DNA of 64,000 bases. Source: Sandarakinorhabdus sp. AAP62. GTDB taxonomy: Bacteria > Pseudomonadota > Alphaproteobacteria > Sphingomonadales > Sphingomonadaceae. The notes under the pieces are model-generated. The model was not told the DNA's origin. It saw only the letters and a program-made list of their open reading frames with translations, and ran no database searches. The stretch spans positions 1 through 64,000 of the forward strand of contig NZ_ANFY01000008.1 of NCBI RefSeq assembly GCF_000331225.1. Reading direction: 5' to 3'. Below are positions 46,298 through 54,293 of the stretch, in pieces. The position numbers were made by a program, and so were the translations under genes. How positions within the stretch are numbered: position 1 is the stretch's first letter; every line of letters begins with the position of its first letter.

Positions 46298-47533
46298 GTG
46301 ACTGACACCGGCCTGATCGCGCCTGATTTTGCCCCCGCCGCCCCGCGCGGCCTGTGCACCGATTGCGGCGTGTCGCGCACGGCAACGCCCAATGATTGCG
46401 GCACCGCCTGCCAGTTCATCAAGCCCGATTATGCCGCGATGGAGGCCCAGGTGCATGGCCGCGCCCGCGATGAATCGCGCCCGGATGAACTCTTCTTCGG
46501 CCCGTTCCAGCGCATGGCCAAGGCCCGGCTGAAGCAGCCGCTGGAAGGCGCGCAATGGACCGGCATCACCAGCCGGCTGGGCCAGCGCCTGCTGGAAACG
46601 GGCGCGGTGGACGCCATCCTGACCATGGCACCCGATCCGGACGACAAGTGGAAGCCGCGCCCGGTGCTGGTGACCAAGCCCGAAGCCATGGCCGCCGTGC
46701 GCGGCATGCGCATGGGTTATGCGCCGCTGCTGGCGCTGCTGGAACCGGCGCGCGCGGCGGGCTTCAAGCGCATCGGCATCATCGGCATCCCCTGCCAGAT
46801 CCATGCGCTGAGGCGGCTGGAGGCCAAGCTGGGCTTCGAGCGTATCTACGTCATCGGCACGCCGTGCAGCGACAACACGACGACCAGCAATTTCCACGAG
46901 TTCCTGAGCCTGCTCTCCGACAAGCCCGACAGCATCACCTACCTGGAATTCAAGGCCGATTATCATGTCGAACTGCGCTTCGACGATGGCCGCCGCAAGG
47001 ATATCCCCTTCCTGATGCTGCCGCTGTCAGACCTGCGGCCGGACTTCTTCCCGCTCACCTGCCGCACCTGCGTGGACTACACCAACAGCCTGGCAGACAT
47101 CACGGTGGGCTACATGGGCGGCACCGGCGAACAATGGCTGCTCGTCCGCAACGATCGCGGCGCCGAATTGCTCGGCCTGCTCGGTGACGAAGTGGCGCTG
47201 ACCGAACCCGATGACAACGGCAAACCCGATGGCTCCAAGCGCGCCGGGCCGGTGAAGGGCTTCCTCGCCAACACCGAACGCGCCGCCGGCGGCCTCCCCT
47301 TGCGCCGCATGCCGAAATTCATCCGGCCGCTGGTGGGCAGGCTGATGCCGCTCGTCGGCCCCAAGGGCAAGGAATTCGCCCGCACCCGCGTCGAGATGAA
47401 AGCCATCGAAACCATCCTCCACCTGCGCCGCGAAGCACCCGGCATGATGAAGAACATGATCCCGCCGCACGTGTGGACCCTGGTGGCGCGCTATGGGCTG
47501 GTGCCGGGGAAGGGCGAGACGAAGGAGGGGTGA
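46298..47533 (+). CDS. bciB: 3,8-divinyl (proto)chlorophyllide a 8-vinyl reductase, BciB type
   Basis: A 411-residue FrhB-family iron-sulfur flavoprotein. It follows cyanobacterial BciB along its length: Cys20, Cys23, Cys34, Cys38 in GLCTDCG...CGTACQF, HGRARDESRPDELFFGPFQ, KQPLEGAQWTGITSRL, IIGIPCQIHALRRLE, YVIGTPCSDN, LTCRTCVDYTNSLADITVGY. BciB reduces the C8 vinyl group of divinyl chlorophyllides with ferredoxin. The GTG at 46298 has GGGGA 6 bases upstream; GTG 46277 is an alternative. The LPOR gene lies 710 bases further on the other strand, so both are (bacterio)chlorophyll genes. Confidence 0.87.
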   Translation: MTDTGLIAPDFAPAAPRGLCTDCGVSRTATPNDCGTACQFIKPDYAAMEAQVHGRARDESRPDELFFGPFQRMAKARLKQPLEGAQWTGITSRLGQRLLETGAVDAILTMAPDPDDKWKPRPVLVTKPEAMAAVRGMRMGYAPLLALLEPARAAGFKRIGIIGIPCQIHALRRLEAKLGFERIYVIGTPCSDNTTTSNFHEFLSLLSDKPDSITYLEFKADYHVELRFDDGRRKDIPFLMLPLSDLRPDFFPLTCRTCVDYTNSLADITVGYMGGTGEQWLLVRNDRGAELLGLLGDEVALTEPDDNGKPDGSKRAGPVKGFLANTERAAGGLPLRRMPKFIRPLVGRLMPLVGPKGKEFARTRVEMKAIETILHLRREAPGMMKNMIPPHVWTLVARYGLVPGKGETKEG

Positions 47534-47553
47534 GGCCCCTCTGGCAATCGGCG

Positions 47554-47589
47554 CCGGACTAGACTATATTCGGTCTCTATTCAGTCCGG
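47554..47589. promoter_or_regulatory. Candidate operator of the toxin-antitoxin operon
   Basis: Just before the antitoxin gene, CCGGACT (47554-47560) and AGTCCGG (47583-47589) form a 7-bp inverted repeat, and AGAC (47561-47564) with GTCT (47572-47575) form a smaller one inside. This AT-rich segment (ACTATATTCGGTCTCTATTC) probably contains the promoter and binds the antitoxin for autoregulation, as is usual for Phd/YefM systems. Confidence 0.5.
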
Positions 47590-47599
47590 GAGCTTCTCC

Positions 47600-47878
47600 A
47601 TGCGCTATTCCACGCAGGTGCGTCCGGTCAGCTACCTGAAGGCCAATGCCGCGGACGTGCTGACCGATCTCAACGAGCGCCGCGAGCCGGTGCTGATCAC
47701 CCAGAACGGGCAGGCGAAGGCCGTCCTGGTCGATGTCGTCTCCTTCGAGGAAACCCAGGAAACTCTGGCGCTGCTGAAAATTCTCGCTCTCGGCCAGCGG
47801 GAAATCGAGGCCGGCGAAACGGTCGACGCCCGCACCGCCATCGCCGCCCTCAAGGATCGCCTCGCGCCGTCCGCATGA
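47600..47878 (+). CDS. Phd/YefM-family antitoxin
   Basis: A 92-residue antitoxin. RYSTQVRPVSYLKANAADVL and REPVLITQNGQAKAVLVDVV follow the Phd/YefM DNA-binding domain; the C-terminal helices (LALGQREIEAGETVDA) would wrap the toxin. GGAG precedes the ATG. It overlaps the toxin gene by 4 bases. The pair sits between bciB and LPOR and may stabilise that segment. Confidence 0.92.
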   Translation: MRYSTQVRPVSYLKANAADVLTDLNERREPVLITQNGQAKAVLVDVVSFEETQETLALLKILALGQREIEAGETVDARTAIAALKDRLAPSA

Positions 47879-48216
47879 CGACCCGCTACACGGTCCAGCT
47901 GACCCGCAGCGCCGAACGCGACCTCGCCACGATCGCCGGTTATCTGGCGCAATCGGCCTCACCCGCCATCGCCGCCGCCTTCCTCGACACCATGTTGGAT
48001 CGTATCGCTGAACTGGAACAATTCCCCGAACGCGGCGCCATCCCGCGCGAACTCGAAGCGCTGGGCATCACCAGCTTCCGCCAACTCAGCGCCAAACCCT
48101 GGCGCATCATCTACCGTATCAGCGAAACCACGGTAACCATCCTGCTGATCGCTGACGGACGCCGCGACATGCAGACCCTGCTGGAACAGCGACTGCTGCG
48201 GTCGACGACATTGTAG
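47875..48216 (+). CDS. ParE/RelE-family toxin
   Basis: A 113-residue RelE/ParE-superfamily toxin: QLTRSAERDLATIAGYLAQS, LEQFPERGAIPREL, FRQLSAKPWRIIYRISETTV and ILLIADGRRDMQTLL, which is the usual fold order. ParE members poison gyrase and RelE members cleave ribosomal mRNA; sequence alone leaves the target open, with the ParE side somewhat favoured. Convergent with LPOR, whose stop is 28 bases away. Confidence 0.92.
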   Translation: MTTRYTVQLTRSAERDLATIAGYLAQSASPAIAAAFLDTMLDRIAELEQFPERGAIPRELEALGITSFRQLSAKPWRIIYRISETTVTILLIADGRRDMQTLLEQRLLRSTTL

Positions 48217-48243
48217 GGGACGTCAGGCTTGCCTTCGATCCGG

Positions 48244-49215
48244 TCAGGCCAGCCCCACCGCCTTCATCGTCAAATCCCACAGCCGTTCGTTGCGCGCTTC
48301 GTTGGTGCCGCGCGTCGACAAGGGCTGGGCAAACGGCATGCGGCCTTCTTTCTGGCGGTTGCCCCAGCTCCAGTGGACGCCGGATTGGCTGGCGAAGGCG
48401 GGGTCGGCGATGACTTGCGCCGTGCGTTCGCCGGCGAGGGGTTGGGAGACGTAGCCCTTGGTGATGTTTTTCTGGAACCAGGGGAAGATTTTCTGGAAGG
48501 CGGGTGGGGTGTGGCGGAAGAGGAGGGTTTCGGCGACGCAGCCGGGGTAGAGGGTGTTGAAGACGATGCCGGTTGAGCCCCAGCGTTTCTGGAACTCGCG
48601 GCTCATGATCATGCAGGCGAGTTTCGAATCCTTGTAGGCCTTGCCGGGCTTGAACGGTTTGCCGTCGATCATGGCGATGGGGGCCTGGAAGCCGGCTGCG
48701 AGGCCGGCGAGGTCGCCGAGGTCAGCCGGGGCGGGGATGGGGATCTTGCCGCCGAATTCCTCGCTGTTGGCCGTCACCGTGCCGAGCGTGATCAGGCGTG
48801 GCGGCGAGGCGAGGCGGCCCTTGGCCTGCTTCAGATCGTCGATGAGGAGGTGGGCGAGGAGGAAGTGGCCGAAATAATTGGTGGCAACGCTGATTTCATA
48901 GCCTTGCGCGCTGCGCATCGGCGCTTCGAGGCGGGGCAGGTAGACGGCGGCGGTCAAGAGCAGCGCGTCGAGGGGGAGGCCGGTGGCGTGGAATTCGTCC
49001 GCGAACTTGCGCACGCTGGCCTGATCGCCCAGATCGATGGGCATGATGCGGCGGCTTTCGGCCGGGATGCCGATTTCCGTCGCGGCGGCTTCGGCCTTGG
49101 CGAGATCGCGGCAGGCCATGATGACGAGCCAGCCGCGCGTCGCCAGCGATCTGGCGGCCCACAGGCCAACGCCCGACGAGGCGCCGGTAATGATCACCAC
49201 TGGTTGGATGGACAT
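48244..49215 (-). CDS. por: Light-dependent protochlorophyllide oxidoreductase (LPOR)
   Basis: A 323-residue SDR enzyme that reduces protochlorophyllide to chlorophyllide using light and [17 protein letters not shown] (cofactor), NAAVYLP-like [48 protein letters not shown] (Tyr194, Lys198), [11 protein letters not shown] (Cys226), [20 protein letters not shown] and [13 protein letters not shown] are LPOR-specific and match cyanobacterial enzymes at the same residue numbers. Start [11 protein letters not shown] is at normal length. LPOR is typical of cyanobacteria and plants and known in only some aerobic anoxygenic phototrophs, so transfer is likely. Confidence 0.93.
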   Translation of the reverse strand: MSIQPVVIITGASSGVGLWAARSLATRGWLVIMACRDLAKAEAAATEIGIPAESRRIMPIDLGDQASVRKFADEFHATGLPLDALLLTAAVYLPRLEAPMRSAQGYEISVATNYFGHFLLAHLLIDDLKQAKGRLASPPRLITLGTVTANSEEFGGKIPIPAPADLGDLAGLAAGFQAPIAMIDGKPFKPGKAYKDSKLACMIMSREFQKRWGSTGIVFNTLYPGCVAETLLFRHTPPAFQKIFPWFQKNITKGYVSQPLAGERTAQVIADPAFASQSGVHWSWGNRQKEGRMPFAQPLSTRGTNEARNERLWDLTMKAVGLA

Positions 49216-49288
49216 GAAGTCTCCGTAATGCGCGGCCCTGTTCGCCGCGCTCTTTGACTCAAACCACTGCGCACGGCAAGTTTGTCGC

Positions 49289-50371
49289 ATGCAGTCGCTT
49301 CCCGATTTCCTTGCCCGTGTAAAGCCGCCGATCACACCGGCGTTGGTGGTGCGGCGCGCCGTGATGATGGCGAATCTGGCGGCCATGCAGGCGGCTTGCG
49401 CCGAACGGGGCGTGCGGCTGCGTGCGCATGGCAAGATGCACAAGTGCAGCGCGCTGGGCCGGCTGCAGATCGAGATGGGCGCGGTGGGCCTGTGCTGCCA
49501 GACGGTGGGCGAGGCTGAAACCTATGTGCATGCCGGGATCGGCGATGTGCTGGTGACTGCGCCGGTGCCGGCCTGGGGCTGGCTGCGGCTGGCGGCGCTG
49601 GCCCGCACGGCGCGCGTGGGTGCGGTGATGGACAGTGCAGCCCAGATTGCCGAGGCGGCCACGGCGGCACTGGCGGCGGGCGTGGTGCTGGATGCCCATG
49701 TCGACGTAGATCCCGGCATGGCGCGGGCCGGGGTGGCGCCTGCTGGTGCTGTGGCGCTGGCCGCGGCGATCGCCGGGCAAAAGGGCCTGCGCTATGCCGG
49801 CATCCAGGCCTATTGCGGTCATCATCAGCATCTGTCGCCGGCGGAACGGGCGGCGGCCCATGCCGAGTGGACAGCGCGATTGGTCACCGTGGTGGCCGAA
49901 CTGCGCGCCGCCGGACTGGCTCCCGAACAGATCACCGGTGGCGGCACTGGCACGGCGGCCATGGATCTGGCTGCGGGCGTTTACACGGAGCTTCAGCCCG
50001 GCAGTTATGCGGTGATGGACGTGGAATATGGCGATCTGGGTGATCTGCCGTTTGCACCGGCGCTGTTTCTGGCGGCATCCGTGGTTTCGGCCAATCATGC
50101 CAGCCACGTGACCTGCGATGCCGGGCACAAGGCGCTGCATCCCAATGGGCCGATGAGCCGGGTCGTGCAGCCGGCGGGCAGCGTTTACAAGCCCATGGGC
50201 GATGAGCATGGCGCGATCGTGCCGCCCAGCGGGGTGGGCGAAGGCGATCTGGTCTGGCTGCAGCCCGGCCATGTCGATCCGACGGTGGCGCTGCACGATG
50301 CCTTCTTTGTGGCGGAAGAGGATGGCCGGCTGGAACGTTGGCCCATCGATGCGCGGCGGGCCAGCCTTTGA
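49289..50371 (+). CDS. DSD1-family PLP enzyme (D-threonine aldolase-like)
   Basis: A 360-residue fold-type III PLP enzyme with alanine-racemase-like N terminus. [10 protein letters not shown] carries the PLP lysine (Lys49). The C-terminal metal site MGDEHGAI and [16 protein letters not shown] is typical of D-threonine aldolases and D-serine dehydratases. It cleaves or dehydrates a D-hydroxy-amino acid; the precise substrate is unknown. Divergent from LPOR, with 73 bases between. Its stop overlaps the mtnP start (TTGA). Confidence 0.88.
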   Translation: MQSLPDFLARVKPPITPALVVRRAVMMANLAAMQAACAERGVRLRAHGKMHKCSALGRLQIEMGAVGLCCQTVGEAETYVHAGIGDVLVTAPVPAWGWLRLAALARTARVGAVMDSAAQIAEAATAALAAGVVLDAHVDVDPGMARAGVAPAGAVALAAAIAGQKGLRYAGIQAYCGHHQHLSPAERAAAHAEWTARLVTVVAELRAAGLAPEQITGGGTGTAAMDLAAGVYTELQPGSYAVMDVEYGDLGDLPFAPALFLAASVVSANHASHVTCDAGHKALHPNGPMSRVVQPAGSVYKPMGDEHGAIVPPSGVGEGDLVWLQPGHVDPTVALHDAFFVAEEDGRLERWPIDARRASL

Positions 50372-51243
50372 ACTGGAAACTGGGTATCATCGGTGGTTCC
50401 GGCCTCTATGCCATCGATGGGCTGGAGGATGCGCACTGGGTGCAGGTGGAGAGCCCGTGGGGCACGCCGTCTGATGCCATTCTCACCGGCCGCATTGCCG
50501 GCATCGAGGTGTGTTTTCTGCCGCGCCACGGCCGCGGCCACCGCATCCCGCCGCATCAGCTCAATGTGCGTGCCAATATCGACGCGCTGAAGCGGCTGGG
50601 CTGCACCGATGTGCTGGCGGTGTCGGCGGTGGGCTCGTTGAATGCCGCCATGGCACCGGGCGAATTCGTGGTGGTGGACCAGTTCATCGACCGCACCAAG
50701 GGGCGGCCCTCGACCTTCTTCGAGACTGGCCTGGTCGCGCATGTGCCGATGGCCGATCCGACCTGCCCGCGGCTTTCGGCCCTGGCGGCGGACGCAGTGG
50801 CGGCGGCGGGTGGCACGGTGCATCGCGGGGCGACTTACCTGGCGATGGAAGGCCCGGCCTTTTCCACACGCGCCGAAAGCCGGCTGCACCAGGCGTGGGG
50901 CTGTGATCTGGTGGGCATGACGGCGATGCCGGAAGCCAGGTTGGCACGCGAGGCGGAGCTGCCCTATGCGCTGGTCGCCATGGTGACGGATTTTGATTGC
51001 TGGCACGATGGCGCCGATGTTGATGTGACCGACATCCTGGCCGTGATGCACGGCAATGCGGCGCTGGCGCGGGCCATGATCATGACATTGTGCGCCCGCC
51101 TGCCAGCGATGCGTGCGCCCAGCCTGATCGATACGGTGCTGGATAGCGCCATCATGACCGCGCCCGATGCGCGCGACCCGGCGATGTTGGCCCGGAACAG
51201 CGCCATCCTGTCGCGCTGGCTGGCAAAAGGGCGCACTGGCTGA
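50368..51243 (+). CDS. mtnP: S-methyl-5'-thioadenosine phosphorylase
   Basis: A 291-residue nucleoside phosphorylase. LGIIGGSGLYAIDGLED, PRHGRGHRIPPHQLNVRANI, YLAMEGPAFSTRAESRLH and VGMTAMPEARLAREAELPYA are signatures of MTAP. It splits methylthioadenosine into adenine and methylthioribose-1-phosphate for methionine salvage. A TTG start overlapping the previous stop (TTGA) is the only in-frame start giving the family N terminus. Confidence 0.93.
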   Translation: MNWKLGIIGGSGLYAIDGLEDAHWVQVESPWGTPSDAILTGRIAGIEVCFLPRHGRGHRIPPHQLNVRANIDALKRLGCTDVLAVSAVGSLNAAMAPGEFVVVDQFIDRTKGRPSTFFETGLVAHVPMADPTCPRLSALAADAVAAAGGTVHRGATYLAMEGPAFSTRAESRLHQAWGCDLVGMTAMPEARLAREAELPYALVAMVTDFDCWHDGADVDVTDILAVMHGNAALARAMIMTLCARLPAMRAPSLIDTVLDSAIMTAPDARDPAMLARNSAILSRWLAKGRTG

Positions 51244-51269
51244 CGGCGTTCACGCTGCTATCAGGGGCC

Positions 51270-52133
51270 ATGGATCGCATCAGCATCGCCACGCCGGCCG
51301 GCACGGTTTCCGCCCTGCAGGCCGGGCCACGGGATTTTCTGGGCCCGCGCCTGCATTTTGCCCATGCCACCGGCATGAACGCGCAACTGTATGAACCCGT
51401 GCTGGCGCCGCTGGCCGACCGGTTCGCCATCACCATCAGCGATGCACGCGGCCATGGCCATAGCGGCCTTGATCGTGATCCGGCCCACCTGACCAGCTGG
51501 GAGGATTTTGCCCACGATCTGCTGCGCCTGATCGACGTGATCGACCGTGGCAGCGCCTGGGTTCTGGCCGGCCATTCGATGGGGGCCACGGTGTCGTTGC
51601 TGGCCGCCGCCATGCGCCCGGAACGGGTGGCCGGGCTGGTGCTGCTCGATCCGCCGATGCTGCCGTTCGATGTGGCGGCAACGGTGCGGGCCGGCGCCAG
51701 CATCCCCAATCCGATGGCCGATCAGGCGGCGCGGCGGCGCGGCATGTTCCCCAGCCGGGCCGAGGCGCGGGCGGCCTATCAGGGCCGCGGCGTGTTCCGC
51801 ACCTGGAGCGATGCCCATCTGGATGCCTATCTGGCCGGTGGGCTGATCGACACTGATGAAGGCGTGGAACTGGCCTGCCAGCCGGCGTTCGAGGCGGCGA
51901 CCTTCCGCGCGGTGTCGCCCAATGTCGAGCCGGCGCTGGCCCGCCTGCAACGGCCGTTCGTCCTGCTGGCCGGGGCGGAAGGCTCGACCGTGCGTGATGC
52001 CGAACTGGCGGTGTTCGCAGCGCACCCGTTGTGCCGCAGTGCGACGCGCCTGCCCGGTACCACGCATTTCCTGCCGCTGGAGCGCCCCGAAGCGGTGCGC
52101 GCCGCGATCAGTTCTTTTTCTGCGGCACCGTGA
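51270..52133 (+). CDS. Alpha/beta hydrolase
   Basis: A 287-residue hydrolase with HFAHATGMNAQLYEP (oxyanion region), ISDARGHGHSG, AGHSMGATVSLL (nucleophile Ser), and PGTTHFLPLERPE (His). The substrate is not identifiable. No signal peptide, so cytoplasmic. Its last 26 bases overlap the 3' end of the convergent lptA gene. Confidence 0.88.
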   Translation: MDRISIATPAGTVSALQAGPRDFLGPRLHFAHATGMNAQLYEPVLAPLADRFAITISDARGHGHSGLDRDPAHLTSWEDFAHDLLRLIDVIDRGSAWVLAGHSMGATVSLLAAAMRPERVAGLVLLDPPMLPFDVAATVRAGASIPNPMADQAARRRGMFPSRAEARAAYQGRGVFRTWSDAHLDAYLAGGLIDTDEGVELACQPAFEAATFRAVSPNVEPALARLQRPFVLLAGAEGSTVRDAELAVFAAHPLCRSATRLPGTTHFLPLERPEAVRAAISSFSAAP

Positions 52134-52596
52134 AACGCCCGGTCACGCGGCCACCGGGATTGCTGGCCGAACGCGCGTCGAAACTGGTGGTGCGGCTGGC
52201 GAGGTTCCATACCACGCGCGCGCCTTCCAGATGATCGGTGCCGCGATCCAGCTTCACATTGCCGATCAGCGTCACCAGCTTGCCATTCACATCATAGACG
52301 CCGCTGTTGGACGTGGCGCGCATCGTATCCTGGCGCAGCCGCACATTGCCCAGTGCATCGAGCCGCTGCACCTGGGGATTGCCCGCACTGTCCTTGGCGT
52401 AACTGATGCGCACGCGATCGGCGTTGAGGATCATGCTGCCTTGCCGGATGACGACAGCGCCGGAAAAAATGGCTTCATTGCTGTCATCGGCGATGTCGAT
52501 GCGGCCGGCATCCACATCGATGGGGGCGTTGCTGTCAAAGCGTTGGGCTGCCACGGGGCTGGCCAACAGCATCATGATCACGAAAGGCAGGCGCAT
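52108..52596 (-). CDS. lptA: LPS-export periplasmic protein LptA
   Basis: A 162-residue protein with a signal peptide (MRLPFVIMMLLASPVAAQ) and the OstA-like beta-jellyroll: FDSNAPIDVDAGRIDIADDS, AIFSGAVVIRQGSMILNADRV and KLVTLIGNVKLDRGTDHLEG. LptA bridges the periplasm carrying LPS (or glycosphingolipid in LPS-free sphingomonads) from LptC to LptD. The start is 2 bases from the lptC stop. Convergent overlap of 26 bases with the hydrolase gene. Confidence 0.9.
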   Translation of the reverse strand: MRLPFVIMMLLASPVAAQRFDSNAPIDVDAGRIDIADDSNEAIFSGAVVIRQGSMILNADRVRISYAKDSAGNPQVQRLDALGNVRLRQDTMRATSNSGVYDVNGKLVTLIGNVKLDRGTDHLEGARVVWNLASRTTSFDARSASNPGGRVTGRFTVPQKKN

Positions 52597-52598
52597 TC

Positions 52599-53243
52599 CT
52601 ATCCTCTGCCGCCGCGCTGGTTGATGCGCAAGTGAACATTGCCGATCAGGCTGACGCGATTGCCGGCCAGATCGCCGGTCATGCGGTTGCTGCGGAATGT
52701 GCCCACCGGCAGCCGGCCCGAAACCGGCGCATCGGTCTTCACGGTGCGGCGTTTCAGATCGATGGCCACGGTTTCGGCATCCAGCGTGTAGCCGCCATCT
52801 GATCGCAGCTTCACCGGGCCAGCGACTTCCAGCCGGTCTTCATCAATGAAATAGCGGCCCGAAGGCGCAGCGACCGTGGCCGGGCCGTCCTTGCCTTCCA
52901 GCCGGGCGGCGAGCTGCGTGAGCACCACCACCGGTTCGGCGCTAGTGCGCTGCACGGCGCTGCCGGCCGAAATCGAGAAGGCTTCGCCGTTCGCCGTCTT
53001 GCCGCGATATTCGGCGCGGTTCACCCGCAGCCGTTCCCTGGACAGCGCCACCTGATCCTTGGCCAGCAGGAAGGAAAATTCCTGCACGCCGATCAGCGGC
53101 CAGATCAGGATGGTGATGCCGATCAGGAAGGCCGCGGCCGGCAACGCCAGTTTCAGCACCGTCATGCGCCGATCATGCCCGCTGCCGGGCAGGGCTGCCA
53201 GCTGACGCCGCGAGAGCGGGCGGGGGATGGGCGTGGTGGCCAT
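52599..53243 (-). CDS. lptC: LPS-export protein LptC
   Basis: A 214-residue bitopic protein: cytoplasmic N terminus, one transmembrane helix (LALPAAAFLIGITILIWPLIG) and a periplasmic beta domain with YRGKTANGEAFSISAGSAVQ and VSLIGNVHLRI. It takes lipid from the LptB2FG transporter to LptA. The start MATTPIPRPLSRRQ is chosen since the upstream frame is antisense to other sequence. It follows the RNase D-like gene by 25 bases, the common rnd-lptC-lptA order in alphaproteobacteria. Confidence 0.92.
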   Translation of the reverse strand: MATTPIPRPLSRRQLAALPGSGHDRRMTVLKLALPAAAFLIGITILIWPLIGVQEFSFLLAKDQVALSRERLRVNRAEYRGKTANGEAFSISAGSAVQRTSAEPVVVLTQLAARLEGKDGPATVAAPSGRYFIDEDRLEVAGPVKLRSDGGYTLDAETVAIDLKRRTVKTDAPVSGRLPVGTFRSNRMTGDLAGNRVSLIGNVHLRINQRGGRG

Positions 53244-53268
53244 TTTGAGCGTGCGTTCGGTCAGGCGA

Positions 53269-53883
53269 TCACAGGTGTGCGAAAATATCCTGCTCGGCCC
53301 AGCCGACCAGATCAAGTTCGGCGCGGGTGGCCAGGAAATCGAAACAGGCGTTGGCGATGTGGGTGCGGCCTTCGCGGGCCAGACGTTCCACCAGCACGGC
53401 GTGAGCGCGGTGCAGATAGCGCACATCGCTGGCGGCATATTCCTTCTGCGCGTCGGAAAGTTCGGCGGCGCCCCAGTCGCTGGATTGCTGCTGCTTGGAA
53501 ATCTCGACGCCCAGCGTTTCCTTGAGCAGATCCTTCAGGCCATGGCGATCGGTGTAGGTGCGCACCAGTTTCGAGGCGATCTTGGTGCAGAACACCGGCG
53601 TTGCCCACACGCCCAGGAACTGGTGGATCACCGCCACGTCGAACCGGGCGAAGTGCATCAGTTTCAGGCGTTCGGGATCAGCCAGCACCGCCTTCAGATT
53701 GGGCGCGTCATACTGGCCGGGGGCAAAGCGCACCAGATGTTCATCGCCGTGGCCATCGCTGATCTGCAGCAGGCACAGCCGATCGCGGTGCGGATTGAGG
53801 CCCATGGTCTCGCTGTCCACGGCCACCGGGCCGGGGGCGAGAATGCCGGCGGGAAGATCGCCTTCGTGAAGATATACGGTCAT
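53269..53883 (-). CDS. rnd: RNase D-like 3'-5' exonuclease
   Basis: A 204-residue DEDDy exonuclease, only the catalytic domain: AVDSETMGLN (Exo I, D and E), MHFARFDVAVIHQF (Exo II, D) and YAASDVRYLHRAH (Exo III, Y-x3-D). It lacks the HRDC domain of full-length RNase D, as is common in alphaproteobacterial copies beside lptC. It probably trims tRNA or other structured RNA ends. The ATG at 53883 gives the family N terminus MTVYLHEGDLP. Confidence 0.92.
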   Translation of the reverse strand: MTVYLHEGDLPAGILAPGPVAVDSETMGLNPHRDRLCLLQISDGHGDEHLVRFAPGQYDAPNLKAVLADPERLKLMHFARFDVAVIHQFLGVWATPVFCTKIASKLVRTYTDRHGLKDLLKETLGVEISKQQQSSDWGAAELSDAQKEYAASDVRYLHRAHAVLVERLAREGRTHIANACFDFLATRAELDLVGWAEQDIFAHL

Positions 53884-53942
53884 GGTCGTCGGCCTAGCAG
53901 GCGCGGGCCTTGCTGTCATCTGCGCTGGCGCTATCCTTGGCC

Positions 53943-54290
53943 ATGATGGTGACCGCTGCTGATTTGCCCGACGTGCGCGCGCTGCTGGTCGCGGCGGCGC
54001 GGAGTGGGCGCGATCTGTCCTATTCCGAAATGTTGCTGGCGCTGGGCTATCGCTTCAGCCGCCCAAAGATGCGCAGCCTGTGCCGGCTGCTCGACGCGAT
54101 CGATGATGCCGGCCGTGCCGCTGGCGAGCCGGAACTGGCGGTGCTGGTGGTGCGCGAATCGGATCGGCTGCCGGGCCAGGGCTGGTGGGTGGGCCGCCGC
54201 GACGCGCCGGCCGATTGGACCGGGCCAGCCGCCCGCGCCTTCGTTGCCGAACGGCAGCAGGCAGCCTTTGCCTGGTGGGAAGGGCGCTGA
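53943..54290 (+). CDS. Conserved hypothetical protein
   Basis: A 115-residue soluble protein that I recognise only as a conserved type without assigned function: DLSYSEMLLALGYRFSRPKM, SLCRLLDAIDDAG, and ELAVLVVRESDRLPGQGWWV. The first part is helical and could be a winged-helix-like unit (suggested, not shown). Two adjacent ATG codons (53943, 53946) are possible starts. It diverges from the RNase D-like gene and converges with the DUF6600 gene, 3 bases away. Confidence 0.75.
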   Translation: MMVTAADLPDVRALLVAAARSGRDLSYSEMLLALGYRFSRPKMRSLCRLLDAIDDAGRAAGEPELAVLVVRESDRLPGQGWWVGRRDAPADWTGPAARAFVAERQQAAFAWWEGR

Positions 54291-54293
54291 ACC

